Source: an uncultured Verrucomicrobiales bacterium
Lineage (GTDB): Bacteria > Verrucomicrobiota > Verrucomicrobiia > Verrucomicrobiales > Akkermansiaceae
NCBI GenBank assembly: GCA_937885815.1
Contig: CALABM010000001.1
Coordinates: forward strand, 1 to 21,573
Direction of reading: 5' to 3'
DNA length: 21,573 nucleotides
Shown here: positions 13,747 to 21,506 of the stretch, piece after piece
Numbering within the stretch: position 1 is the stretch's first letter
Layout: the number at the start of each line of letters is the position of its first letter
Program-made: the position numbers and the translations under genes
Notes under the pieces: generated by a model
Seen by the model: the letters and a program-made list of their open reading frames with translations, nothing else
Told to the model about the DNA's origin: nothing
Database searches by the model: none

Positions 13747-14451
13747 ATGACCCACCGCCACCCGGTAGACATCACTCCGCTCACCTTTCTGGATTACCCC
13801 AAAAAGGCCGCATGTATCATGTGGTTCAATGGCTGCAATCTCCGCTGCCCCTATTGCTATAATCCTGAGTTGGTAACAGAGAAATCAACCACACAGGTGG
13901 ATGAGATGGAGTTCCTGCGGGAGCGTGAAGGCTTCCTTGATGCCGTGGTGCTCTCCGGTGGTGAGATTACCCTGCAACCGGGCCTTGTTGAGCTTTGCCG
14001 TAAAATCAAGGCCATGGGCTATCTTGTGAAGATTGACACCAACGGCAGCAACCCGCACATCGTAGCAGAACTGCTGGAGCAAAAGCTCATTGACTACGTG
14101 GCCATGGATAACAAGATGCCCTCCACCCGCAGCTGGCAGCTGCCGGGTGGAAAGGTGCTCTATGAACGCTTTGCTGAGACCCTCAGCTTGTTGGCAGCCT
14201 CCGGGCTGCCGTATGAAATCCGAACCACTGTACACCCAGACCTGCTGGATGAAGCGGACATCCTGCAGATGATTCGAGAAGCCCACAAACTCGGCTACAA
14301 CGGCACCTATTACCTCCAGTATTTCTTCACGGGCGTGCCCACCATCGGCAATATGAAGCCCCCCACCCGCCGCTATGATCGCGGCCTGCTGGATCACCAC
14401 AGCCCCCTGCCCATTGGCTACAGAAACTTCCCTGAGGACAGAGGCAAGTAA
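13747..14451 (+). CDS. nrdG: Anaerobic ribonucleotide reductase activating protein
   Basis: The 234-residue product is a radical-SAM activase that uses a [4Fe-4S] cluster and S-adenosylmethionine to make the glycyl radical of class III ribonucleotide reductase. The cluster motif CxxxCxxC is in FNGCNLRCPYCYNPE (C30, C34, C37), the SAM-binding GGE motif is in VLSGGEITLQP (around 68-78), and DTNG follows near 97. It is of the longer NrdG type that starts PLTFLDYP and continues past the half-barrel to about 230 residues. Its place right after the two reductase genes gives the partner. The 109-bp gap upstream holds a large stem-loop, so its expression may be set separately from the reductase. Confidence 0.93.
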   Translation: MTHRHPVDITPLTFLDYPKKAACIMWFNGCNLRCPYCYNPELVTEKSTTQVDEMEFLREREGFLDAVVLSGGEITLQPGLVELCRKIKAMGYLVKIDTNGSNPHIVAELLEQKLIDYVAMDNKMPSTRSWQLPGGKVLYERFAETLSLLAASGLPYEIRTTVHPDLLDEADILQMIREAHKLGYNGTYYLQYFFTGVPTIGNMKPPTRRYDRGLLDHHSPLPIGYRNFPEDRGK

Positions 14452-14469
14452 TGCAGGCAGCATTCGGAC

Positions 14470-14498
14470 TTGCAGTACAGGGTAAAATATGCTAGACT
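14470..14498 (+). promoter_or_regulatory. Promoter of the opp operon, leaderless
   Basis: -35 TTGCAG (14470-14475) and -10 TAGACT (14493-14498) have a 17-bp spacer, and the -10 box ends 7 nt before the GTG at 14506. The TTG at 14470 could be misread as a start codon, but it is the -35 box. Confidence 0.55.
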
Positions 14499-14505
14499 CC
14501 GCGCC

Positions 14506-16137
14506 GTGAGAGTAAGGAAAATCATCATCGCCGCTGCTATGAGCTGCCTGCTGGCGGCCTGCGGTGAGCAGCAAAGTTCTGCCGAGCGTTTTGCTCATGA
14601 TGGCATCCTCGTCATTGGTAACAATGCAGAGCCCCAGAGCTTGGACCCTCACAAAGCCACTGCCGTGGCAGATGGCAAAATTATCTCCACACTTCTGGAA
14701 GGTCTTGTGCGCCCCTCCGCCACGGAAGATGGCGAGGTGCTTCCCGCCGCTGCTGAACGCTGGGAACAAAATGAAAGCGCCGACGCCTGGACTTTCCATC
14801 TGAATAAAGCCGCCACTTGGAGCGATGGACGCCCGGTAACGGCTCACGATTTTGTGTATGCCTATCAGCGCCTACTGCACCCCCAGTTTGCAGGCAAATA
14901 TGCTGAAATGCTTTATCCCCTGCTAAACGCAGAGGCCTACAACAAAGGTGAGTGCGAATGGAATGAAGTAGGCGTAAAGGCCATAGATGATTACACCCTA
15001 CAGCTGACGCTGAGCGGCCCTACCCCGCATCTTCCCCGCCTGCTGCTGCACTTCACATGGTACCCTGTACCGGCACACCGCGTGGAAGAGCTCGGTGGCA
15101 TGCTGGACCGCCGCAGCCTCTGGACGCGCCCTGAGAACTGGGTGGGCAATGGTGCATATGTTCTGGACGAGCACCGCTGCAATAATTACCTGAGCGTGCG
15201 CCCCAATCCCCGTTACCCCAGGGCAAATGAGCTGCGCAACCGCGGCATACGCTTCCTGCCCATTGTCAATGGGTACACGGAAACACGCATGTACATGGGA
15301 GGCAAGCTCCACATTACCAATAACGTGCCGCCGGAGATGATTTCTCATGCGCGCAACGTCAGCCCGGATGCTTACTGTCAGGATCCCTATTACTGCACCA
15401 TCTTTTACCGCCTGAACACCACGCGTGTTCCGCTCAGCGATGTGCGCGTGCGCCGTGCGCTGCATCTGGCCATAGACCGAGATGCTCTCGTGGGCCGCGT
15501 TGTGCGCGGTGCCGGAGCCCCCACCACCACATTTACACCGCCCGGTGCCGGTTATGCCGCCACAGCCCCGCAAGAACCGGCCACACAAGCCGAGCGCGCA
15601 GCGCTTGCCCGCCGCCTTTTGGCTGAGGCCGGATATCCGGGCGGTAAAGGCTTCCCCGTACTGGAACTCATGACCACATCGCGCGATGTACAGCGAGTGA
15701 TGGCAGAAACCATTCAGGCCATGTGGGAAGAAGTGCTCGGAATTCACGTAGACATCCGCTCCTGTGAATGGACGGCTTACAAGGCTGCCCAGCAAAACAT
15801 GGAGTATGATATTTCCTCCTCCTCATGGAGTGGTGATTATCTGGATGCCGCCACCTTCGTGGAGCTCTGGCGCAGCGGTGGTGGTAATAACTGCACCGGC
15901 TGGGGCTCTGCTGAGTTTGACGCCGAGCTTGAAGCCGCCCGCAGCACGGGTGATGCCACAGCTCGCCGTGCCCACCTGAGCCGCGCAGAGGCGCTCATGC
16001 TGCAGCAGTACCCCGTTATTCCCCTATACCACAGCGAGCGAACCTATCTTCGCTCACCCCGTCACGTGCGAGGCTGGCAGCCGCGCCTGCTGGATAATTT
16101 CCCTCTGGATGCCGTAGAAGTCAGAAGCCATGATTAA
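14506..16137 (+). CDS. oppA: Oligopeptide ABC transporter, substrate-binding lipoprotein
   Basis: With the GTG start at 14506 the product has 543 residues: a basic MRVRK, a short hydrophobic core and the lipobox LLAAC with the lipid-attachment cysteine at about residue 19. The rest is a family-5 extracellular solute-binding protein (SBP_bac_5): EPQSLDPHKA, WTFHLNKAATWSDGRPVTAHDFVYAYQR split over about 85-115, VRRALHLAIDRD near 330 and YPVIPLYHSER near the end. It binds peptides outside the inner membrane and passes them to OppBC. The longer reading from the TTG at 14470 would place 12 residues encoded by the promoter before the signal peptide. Its stop overlaps the start of oppB by 8 bp. Confidence 0.9.
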   Translation: MRVRKIIIAAAMSCLLAACGEQQSSAERFAHDGILVIGNNAEPQSLDPHKATAVADGKIISTLLEGLVRPSATEDGEVLPAAAERWEQNESADAWTFHLNKAATWSDGRPVTAHDFVYAYQRLLHPQFAGKYAEMLYPLLNAEAYNKGECEWNEVGVKAIDDYTLQLTLSGPTPHLPRLLLHFTWYPVPAHRVEELGGMLDRRSLWTRPENWVGNGAYVLDEHRCNNYLSVRPNPRYPRANELRNRGIRFLPIVNGYTETRMYMGGKLHITNNVPPEMISHARNVSPDAYCQDPYYCTIFYRLNTTRVPLSDVRVRRALHLAIDRDALVGRVVRGAGAPTTTFTPPGAGYAATAPQEPATQAERAALARRLLAEAGYPGGKGFPVLELMTTSRDVQRVMAETIQAMWEEVLGIHVDIRSCEWTAYKAAQQNMEYDISSSSWSGDYLDAATFVELWRSGGGNNCTGWGSAEFDAELEAARSTGDATARRAHLSRAEALMLQQYPVIPLYHSERTYLRSPRHVRGWQPRLLDNFPLDAVEVRSHD

Positions 16138-17059
16138 GTTACTCTTCAAACGACTGCTTCAGGGCGCCCTCGTGATATTCGTGCTGGAGACTATCACCTT
16201 CTTCCTGGTGCGTATGCTACCCGGGAATCCCTTCCTTGGTGAGCGCAAGCTGCCTCAGCACGTCTTGGAGCAACTGAACTCCCTTTACGGGCTGGATCAG
16301 AGTGCTCTCGTGCAGTACTTCAATTACTGGAAAAATATCCTCACCTCCGGAGATTTCGGGCCCTCGCTCGTGCGTGAGGGTATTCAGGTGAGCGATATCA
16401 TTGCTGAAGCCTTCCCCGTGTCCCTGTGGCTGGGTGTGCTCGGCATGGGAATTGCCATCATTGTAGGCATTCCCGCCGGTATGCTGGCTGCATGGTGCAA
16501 GAACCGCTGGCCGGATGCAGTGCTCATGTTTGCCGCCATGCTGGGTATCTGCGTACCGGCCTTCGTCATTGGCCCCGTACTGGGCAAAACGCTTGGCATG
16601 CATATTCCCGGGCTGAGTGTAGCCGGCTGGGATAACGCCCTCTGCGCGGTGCTCCCGGCTCTCACACTTGGCCTCATCAATGCTGCCTATCTGGCCCGAC
16701 TGACGCGAGGAGGCATGCTGGAAGTACTCTCTCAGGATTTCATGCGCACGGCTCGCGCCAAGGGCGCCAGCCCGGTACGCCAGCTGTTCGTTCACGCCCT
16801 GCGCAGCGGTCTGCTGCCGGCCGTTTCTTATCTGGGCCCGGCCTTTGCGGCCCTCATTACGGGGTCCTTCGTGGTGGAAACCTGTTTCCAAGTACCAGGC
16901 ATGGGCCTGCACTTCGTCAATGCCACGACAGACCGAGACTATTTCCTCATTCAGGGACTTGTTCTGTGCTACGGCGTGCTGATAGTTATGGCCAACCTCG
17001 TGGTGGATTTAGTTCTCGTAGCACTTAACCCCCGCCTGCGGACGCAGGGCACGGCATAA
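16130..17059 (+). CDS. oppB: Oligopeptide ABC transporter, permease OppB
   Basis: The 309-residue product is the first permease of the importer. It begins IKLLFKRLLQGALVIF, has the typical FFLVRMLPGNPF after the first membrane helix, a periplasmic loop with LYGLDQSALVQYFNYW, then five further helices. The ATPase-contact (EAA) loop is present around RTARAKGASPVRQLFVHAL (about residues 204-222), with the conserved AxxxGAS. It overlaps oppA by 8 bp and is followed by oppC after 3 bp, so all three are co-translated. It will form the pore together with OppC. Confidence 0.93.
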   Translation: MIKLLFKRLLQGALVIFVLETITFFLVRMLPGNPFLGERKLPQHVLEQLNSLYGLDQSALVQYFNYWKNILTSGDFGPSLVREGIQVSDIIAEAFPVSLWLGVLGMGIAIIVGIPAGMLAAWCKNRWPDAVLMFAAMLGICVPAFVIGPVLGKTLGMHIPGLSVAGWDNALCAVLPALTLGLINAAYLARLTRGGMLEVLSQDFMRTARAKGASPVRQLFVHALRSGLLPAVSYLGPAFAALITGSFVVETCFQVPGMGLHFVNATTDRDYFLIQGLVLCYGVLIVMANLVVDLVLVALNPRLRTQGTA

Positions 17060-17062
17060 ATC

Positions 17063-18007
17063 ATGGCGGCAAAAACATACATTCAAGGCAATTCACTGTG
17101 GAAAGACGCTTGGCTGCGCCTCACCCGCAACCGCGCAGCCATGGCCGCGCTCGCATTCCTTGTTCTCATGGTGCTGGCTTGCTTCGTGCTGCCGCTTTTC
17201 CCCATCATCCCGAACCCGAACGCCACGGATTTGAACAACATTGCGGGCCCCTGCTGCCTCGAACACCCGTTCGGCACGGATCAGCTGGGACGTGACCTTC
17301 TGGCACGTGTGCTGTACGGCGGCCGCATCTCGCTACTGGTAGGACTGGTGGCCACGGTCGTGGCCCTCATCATAGGCCTCATATACGGCCTGATATCCGG
17401 CTATGCCGGTGGCAAAGTGGATGCTTTCATGATGCGCACAGTGGATGTGCTCTTCGCGCTGCCCTTCATCGTGCTGGTGATTGTTTTCTCCCTGAGCATA
17501 GAAGAGCCCAGCCGAGAACTAACAGCGGCCATTGTGGAGCTCACGGGCTGGAAACGGGAAGCCGTGGCGCCCATTCTCGGGCTGGTGCCGCTCTTCATCG
17601 CCATCGGTGCGCTGGGGTGGCTCACGCTGGCTCGTATTGTCCGCACCCAGACGCTGGAGATTAAAGCTCAGGAATACATCATGGCCGCACAATCTCTCGG
17701 CCTGAGTCATCTGAACATCCTCTTCCGCCACATTGCACCGAACCTGCTGGGAACCGTCGTGGTATACACCACCTTGGCCGTGCCGGGCATCATGCTCACG
17801 GAATCCACCCTCTCCTTCATCGGCTTGGGCGTCAAGGCGCCGAACTCATCATGGGGCACACTCATTAAGGAAGGTGCGGACCGCATGGAAGTCACACCGG
17901 AGCTTCTCATCTTCCCGGCAGTCTTCTTCTGTCTTACCTTGCTTTCCCTCAATTTCCTCGGAGACGGCCTGAGAGATGCTATCGACCCGCGCTCAGCCAA
18001 GGAATAA
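17063..18007 (+). CDS. oppC: Oligopeptide ABC transporter, permease OppC
   Basis: The 314-residue product is the second permease. The N-terminal cytoplasmic stretch SLWKDAWLRLTRNRAAM is typical of OppC, followed by a first helix and a loop with HPFGTDQLGRDLLARVLYGG (72-91), a hallmark of OppC/DppC proteins. The EAA loop is in AAQSLGLSHLNILFRHIAP (about 212-230), and the end has LNFLGDGLRDAIDPR. A somewhat long loop around residues 150-170 (EPSRELTAAIVELTGWKRE) is seen in some OppC proteins. The usual oppD and oppF ATPase genes do not follow; the next gene has its own promoter and is unrelated. Confidence 0.93.
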   Translation: MAAKTYIQGNSLWKDAWLRLTRNRAAMAALAFLVLMVLACFVLPLFPIIPNPNATDLNNIAGPCCLEHPFGTDQLGRDLLARVLYGGRISLLVGLVATVVALIIGLIYGLISGYAGGKVDAFMMRTVDVLFALPFIVLVIVFSLSIEEPSRELTAAIVELTGWKREAVAPILGLVPLFIAIGALGWLTLARIVRTQTLEIKAQEYIMAAQSLGLSHLNILFRHIAPNLLGTVVVYTTLAVPGIMLTESTLSFIGLGVKAPNSSWGTLIKEGADRMEVTPELLIFPAVFFCLTLLSLNFLGDGLRDAIDPRSAKE

Positions 18008-18030
18008 CGCTAATAGTTGGCGCTAACTGC

Positions 18031-18059
18031 TTGCGAGCGGCATTGATATGGGACAGAAT
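18031..18059 (+). promoter_or_regulatory. Promoter of GcvT-like gene, near-leaderless
   Basis: -35 TTGCGA (18031-18036) and -10 CAGAAT (18054-18059) have a 17-bp spacer. The -10 box ends 8 nt before the ATG at 18068. Its presence argues that the opp operon ends with oppC. Confidence 0.5.
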
Positions 18060-18067
18060 GGGGGCGT

Positions 18068-19135
18068 ATGAAACAAAGCCCGCTTGCCCCCCTTCATGAA
18101 CGACTGTCAGCCCGCATGAGTAACGATGGGGGCTGGAGTATGCCGCAGCAGTACACGAACCTGATAAACGAACACATCGCGGCTCGAGCCTCCTGCGCCG
18201 TCTTCGATATCTCTCATTTCGGCAAGTTCTTACTGACCGGCAAGGGTGCGCTCGACTGGCTGGAGCAACACCTCTCCAACGATATTGCTTCCTGCAGCGA
18301 TGGAGCCTTGCAACAAACGCTCATGCTGCGCAAGGACGGCGCCATTCTGGATAGATTCACTCTGATGAGGGAAAACAGTGAGCGTTTCATGCTCATAGGT
18401 TCAGTTTCCCTAGCTGATTCGGATTACAAAATACTGAGCAAAGAGCTCCAAAACACGCATTTACAATTCACCAATGAGACGGATACCCTCTGCATCATCG
18501 CCCTCAGCGGGCCGGATTCTCACAAGGTTCTTTCCAGAGTCTTCTATGATACGGCCATCCCGCCCAAAGGCACCTTCCGTCAGTTCCGGCGCGGACGGCT
18601 GAACTGTATACTTTCAAACGCGGATTTGTCCGGCACGGGAAGCATAGAGATTTTCTGCCCGGCGGCAAGCGGCATCAACTTGTTTGAACAATGCATGGCT
18701 GCAGGAGCCGTACCCTGTGGTGTGCTGACGCGCAATTACCTGAGAATATCCCGAGGCCACGGAGATGCAGCGAAAGACTTTCATAAGCTTCCTCCTGCAC
18801 ACGCGGGCTTGGCTCATCTCTGCGCCCACGGAAAGAACTACACCGGCTCTGATGCAGTAAACACACAGCTACCGGCTGATGCCCTGCTCATTCCGCTCAG
18901 ATGCCACACTCCGGGGCGTACCCCCGGCATCGGAAATGAGGTACAGAACAAGAAGGGAGAAGTAGTCGGGAAAGTAACAAGCTCAGCGCCATCACCGGGC
19001 GCACATAGCTACGCCATGGCTTATGTGAAAGCAGCTTTTACCGAACCGGGAACAAAGCTGCAGATTATCAGCAATGGGCAAATCATACCCGCCACAGTGG
19101 CGGAAAAAGAGGACAGCGGAACTATGGCTCAGTAA
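18068..19135 (+). CDS. GcvT-like aminomethyltransferase / folate-binding protein
   Basis: The 355-residue product resembles the glycine-cleavage T-protein, which transfers the aminomethyl carbon to tetrahydrofolate. The N-terminal half is close to the family: SPLAPLHERLSARM, WSMPQQYTNLINEH, AVFDISHFGKFLLTG, LSNDIAS and KDGAILDRFTLMR (with the folate-contact Asp). The C-terminal half keeps PCGVLTRNYLRISRG and a beta-barrel end (IGNEV, KGEVVGKVTS), but the normally strict GYTGE folate motif reads DLSGTGSIE. No gcvH or gcvP is nearby. It may be a diverged T-protein or a YgfZ-like folate protein that helps Fe-S enzymes. Its end overlaps the end of the convergent pflA by 7 bp. Confidence 0.75.
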   Translation: MKQSPLAPLHERLSARMSNDGGWSMPQQYTNLINEHIAARASCAVFDISHFGKFLLTGKGALDWLEQHLSNDIASCSDGALQQTLMLRKDGAILDRFTLMRENSERFMLIGSVSLADSDYKILSKELQNTHLQFTNETDTLCIIALSGPDSHKVLSRVFYDTAIPPKGTFRQFRRGRLNCILSNADLSGTGSIEIFCPAASGINLFEQCMAAGAVPCGVLTRNYLRISRGHGDAAKDFHKLPPAHAGLAHLCAHGKNYTGSDAVNTQLPADALLIPLRCHTPGRTPGIGNEVQNKKGEVVGKVTSSAPSPGAHSYAMAYVKAAFTEPGTKLQIISNGQIIPATVAEKEDSGTMAQ

Positions 19136-19982
19136 GTACAACCGGCAAAGCCATTCGCACGGAAAATCTCCTTAATGGAGTTCGTGAGCTCAGGCTCGGG
19201 AGGCTCCACATCCGCCAGAGTATATTCTAAGCCAAGTTCTTCCCACTTGAACTTGCCAATCTGATGGAATGGCAGCACATCCACGCGCTGCACGTTACCG
19301 AGAGCGGCAGCATAGCATGGGTAGAGGACCAGTGGTAGCGCTTGTCGGGACCCATCTGCCGCGCCTCAAGATACTCCTCCTCCTCGCCGGCAGCATAGCG
19401 GGCAAGCTTCTCCACATCCGCCGGATTATCTGTAATGCCGGGCACCAGAACATAGCGCAGCCACATCGGCTTACCGGCAGCTGCAAGACGCTCAGCAAAA
19501 TCCAGAGTAGGCTGCAAGGGCTGCTTCACCAGCTCTTGATACACCTCAGGATTCCAAGCTTTGATATCCAGCAGCACAAGGTCAATATCCTCCAGCATTT
19601 CATCATCCACGGATGCACCGAGATGGCCGGAGGTATCTATGCAGGTGTGGAGCCCTTGGGCCTTGCACCCCTTCAGGATGGCCCGGGTGAAACGCGGCTG
19701 GAACAAGGGGTCACCACCGCTGATAGTCACCCCGCCTCCTGCAGCTTTCATGAAGGCTGCATAGCGGCTAATCTCCTCCAGCACCTCATCGGCAGAGCGC
19801 TCTTTGCCTCGGCGCACGAAGGAGGTATCAGGATTATGGCAATAGCGGCAGCGAAGACTGCAACCGCTGAGGAATAAAATAAAACGCACGCCGGGCCCAT
19901 CCACGGTGCCACAGGATTCCACAGAATGCACCAGCCCAAGAGGGGTGCTTACCTCGCTGTTCCGTTCAGTTTCCGTTTTCAT
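19129..19982 (-). pseudogene. pflA: Pyruvate formate-lyase activase, frameshifted by an 83-bp insertion
   Basis: Residues 1-198 are a normal radical-SAM PflA: GTVDGPGVRFILFLSGC, CSLRCRYCHNP with the cluster cysteines C41, C45 and C48, GGGVTISGGDP (82-92) and LRYVLVPGITD. After KLARYAA the frame runs into 26 unrelated residues (GEEEEYLEARQM...) and a wrong-frame tail ending at 19227. The true C-terminus (ALGNVQRVDVLPFHQIGKFK ... FAGCTY) lies in another frame down to the stop at 19129-19131. Removing exactly 83 bp between two 12-bp direct repeats restores a 256-residue protein. As written, the activase lacks its last fifth. It may be a real mutation or an assembly error. It follows pflB, its target. 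Confidence 0.85.
19305..19399. repeat. 12-bp direct repeats bounding the 83-bp insertion in pflA
   Basis: CGGCAGCATAGC occurs at 19305-19316 and again at 19388-19399, exactly 83 bp apart, with 71 bp of unique sequence between them (19317-19387). One copy belongs to pflA; the other copy plus the 71 bp is extra. The ends of the 71-bp piece show no convincing inverted repeats and it contains no recognisable gene. Confidence 0.9.
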
Positions 19983-20014
19983 GAGCTTTCTGGCGGCTTA
20001 TCCTTATTTACTGT

Positions 20015-20074
20015 CAACCTGCAAAGCAGGATTCGGGCACTTGTGGTGCTACCGAGTCCCGGCCTTGCAGGTTG
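20015..20074 (-). repeat. Large stem-loop between pflB and pflA
   Basis: On the transcribed (minus) strand CAACCTGCAA (20074-20065) pairs with TTGCAGGTTG (20024-20015), a perfect 10 bp. After an internal loop a second helix forms from GGACTCGGTAGCAC with GTGCCCGAATCC, closing on a CACAA loop. No T-run follows, so it is not a standard terminator. It fills half of the 114-bp gap before pflA and recalls the stem-loop before nrdG in place, not in sequence. Confidence 0.75.
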
Positions 20075-20096
20075 AGATAGTTTTCAGAGTTTCAGA

Positions 20097-20936
20097 TTAT
20101 CTGGTGTGGAAGGTACGGGAGATTACCTCGCGCTGCTGCTCGGGAGTGAGCTTGATGAAGTTCACGGCGTAGCCAGACACGCGGATGGTAAGCTGCGGGT
20201 ACTTCTCGGGATGCTCCATGGCGTCCATGAGAGTCTCGCGCTCCAGCACGTTCACGTTGATGTGGTGGCCGGTAGCGGCAAAGTAAGCATCCAGCAGGCC
20301 TACGAGCTTGGTGCGGCGCTCCTCGTCCTCCTTGCCCAGAGCACCGGGAACAATGGAGAAGGTGTAGGAGATACCGTCCTGGCTATCGTCATAGTTGAGC
20401 TTAGCCACGGAAAGCATGGAAGCCACGGAACCGTTCTTGTCGCGGCCGTGCATGGGGTTGGCACCCGGAGCGAAAGGCTCGCCGGCGCGGCGACCATCGG
20501 GGGTGTTGCCGGTCTTCTTGCCGTATACCACGTTGGAGGTAATGGTAAGCACGGACTGCGTGGGCAGAGAATCGCGGTAGGTGTGCAGGCTGCGAATCTT
20601 GTTCATGAAGTTCGTGACAAGCTCGCAAGCGATGTCGTCCACACGGGGGTCGTTGTTGCCGTAGCAGGGGAACTCACCCTCGGTCTCGAAGTCCACGATA
20701 AGGCCCTCCTCGTTGCGGATAGCCTTCACCTTGGCGTACTTGATGGCGGACAGGGAGTCAGCGGCCACGGACAGACCGGCGATACCGCAGGCCATCGTGC
20801 GCAGAATCTCGGGGTCGTGCAGAGCCATCTCGATGCGCTCGTAGCAGTACTTGTCGTGCATGTAGTGGATGATGTTGAGGGTATTGACATCCCCCTCCGC
20901 CAGCCAGCGCATCATCGCATCGAACTTATCCATCTT
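20097..20936 (-). CDS. pflB: Pyruvate formate-lyase, C-terminal third (5' part replaced)
   Basis: About 278 residues match the C-terminal part of PflB, the glycyl-radical enzyme that splits pyruvate into acetyl-CoA and formate. The match begins near DKFDAMMRWLAEG and runs through NIIHYMHDKY, TMACGIAGLSVAADSLSAIK, SVLTITSNVVYGKKTGNTPD, RRAGEPFAPGANPMHGRD and the radical loop RVSGYAVNF to the natural end. The first ~480 residues, including the active-site Cys-Cys pair, are missing. Upstream the frame runs without a stop into unrelated AT-rich sequence at about 20935. The true gene must continue elsewhere in the genome; here the join is probably artificial. GC-rich codons resemble nrdD and suggest a highly expressed native gene. 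Confidence 0.92.
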   Translation of the reverse strand, partial: KMDKFDAMMRWLAEGDVNTLNIIHYMHDKYCYERIEMALHDPEILRTMACGIAGLSVAADSLSAIKYAKVKAIRNEEGLIVDFETEGEFPCYGNNDPRVDDIACELVTNFMNKIRSLHTYRDSLPTQSVLTITSNVVYGKKTGNTPDGRRAGEPFAPGANPMHGRDKNGSVASMLSVAKLNYDDSQDGISYTFSIVPGALGKEDEERRTKLVGLLDAYFAATGHHINVNVLERETLMDAMEHPEKYPQLTIRVSGYAVNFIKLTPEQQREVISRTFHTR

Positions 20937-21212
20937 CTGCGGCTGGACGGTAAGGCCCAAAGTGTAATCGGTATCTATTACCTTTTCAACAACACCCGGA
21001 TTTATATGATCGATTACGGCATATTCAGGTGAAATGTGTTGCGGCAGAATATCTAAAATCTCATCTATTACTTCCGCTTTATTTTTGCGGGGGGTGTGGA
21101 TGATGACAGGCATTTTCGTTTCTTCTGCAATATCCAGCTGCGCTTTAAAAATTCTATATTCGTTTTCGCTCAAGTCTTCAAGTCCGATTTCGCCTATTGC
21201 AACAATTTCTTT
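20934..21212 (-). pseudogene. Fragment of TatD-family hydrolase, archaeal type (chimeric)
   Basis: About 93 codons in frame with pflB encode the middle of a TatD-like metal-dependent hydrolase. Visible features are VAIGEIGLEDLSE (the metal-site GEIGLE/D motif), QLDIAEETKMPVIIHTP (metal and substrate region) and YAVIDHINPGVV. The wording, with GLED and IIHTPRKNK, is that of the TatD-related family found in methanogenic archaea. Both ends of the gene are missing. AT content is far higher than in pflB. It is interpreted as foreign DNA joined by assembly or library error. Confidence 0.7.
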
Positions 21213-21506
21213 CTTTTCAAATTGATAAATATTACATTTTAAAAAGAAAGAAAAAATGAATAATACAATAGAAACAGCAATGCTGATATATGTTTCATAA
21301 ATAGACATATAAAATATTATAGAGCCTAATATTTTTCCTTGAGAAGATTGGTCCGGATTAGCTTCTATATATACTATTTCATAACTATCAACTTCGCCAA
21401 GCACATTAGAGAAATACAAATGTGCTGTCTTATCATCGTAAGTTGTATAAAACGATTCAATTTTCGTACATATTAATTCATCATTTTTATCATATATATC
21501 CATCAT
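21213..21506 (-). pseudogene. AT-rich fragment of an unidentified membrane protein (chimeric)
   Basis: About 98 codons in frame with the flanking pieces encode a charged, strand-rich part (IYDKNDELICTKIESFYTTY) and one strong membrane segment (IAVSIVLFIFSFF). I do not recognise the family. Base composition is strongly AT-rich, unlike the rest of the window. The left limit, where the TatD-like GEIGLE part begins, is placed at about 21213 by sense only. Confidence 0.5.

Noticed and set aside
13885..14847. A 320-codon minus-strand frame opposite nrdG and the start of oppA
   Set aside because: It crosses two well-recognised genes and the opp promoter, and shows no domain.
20106..21032. A 308-codon plus-strand frame opposite pflB
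   Set aside because: Antisense shadow of pflB; valine- and glycine-rich translation that crosses the chimera join.
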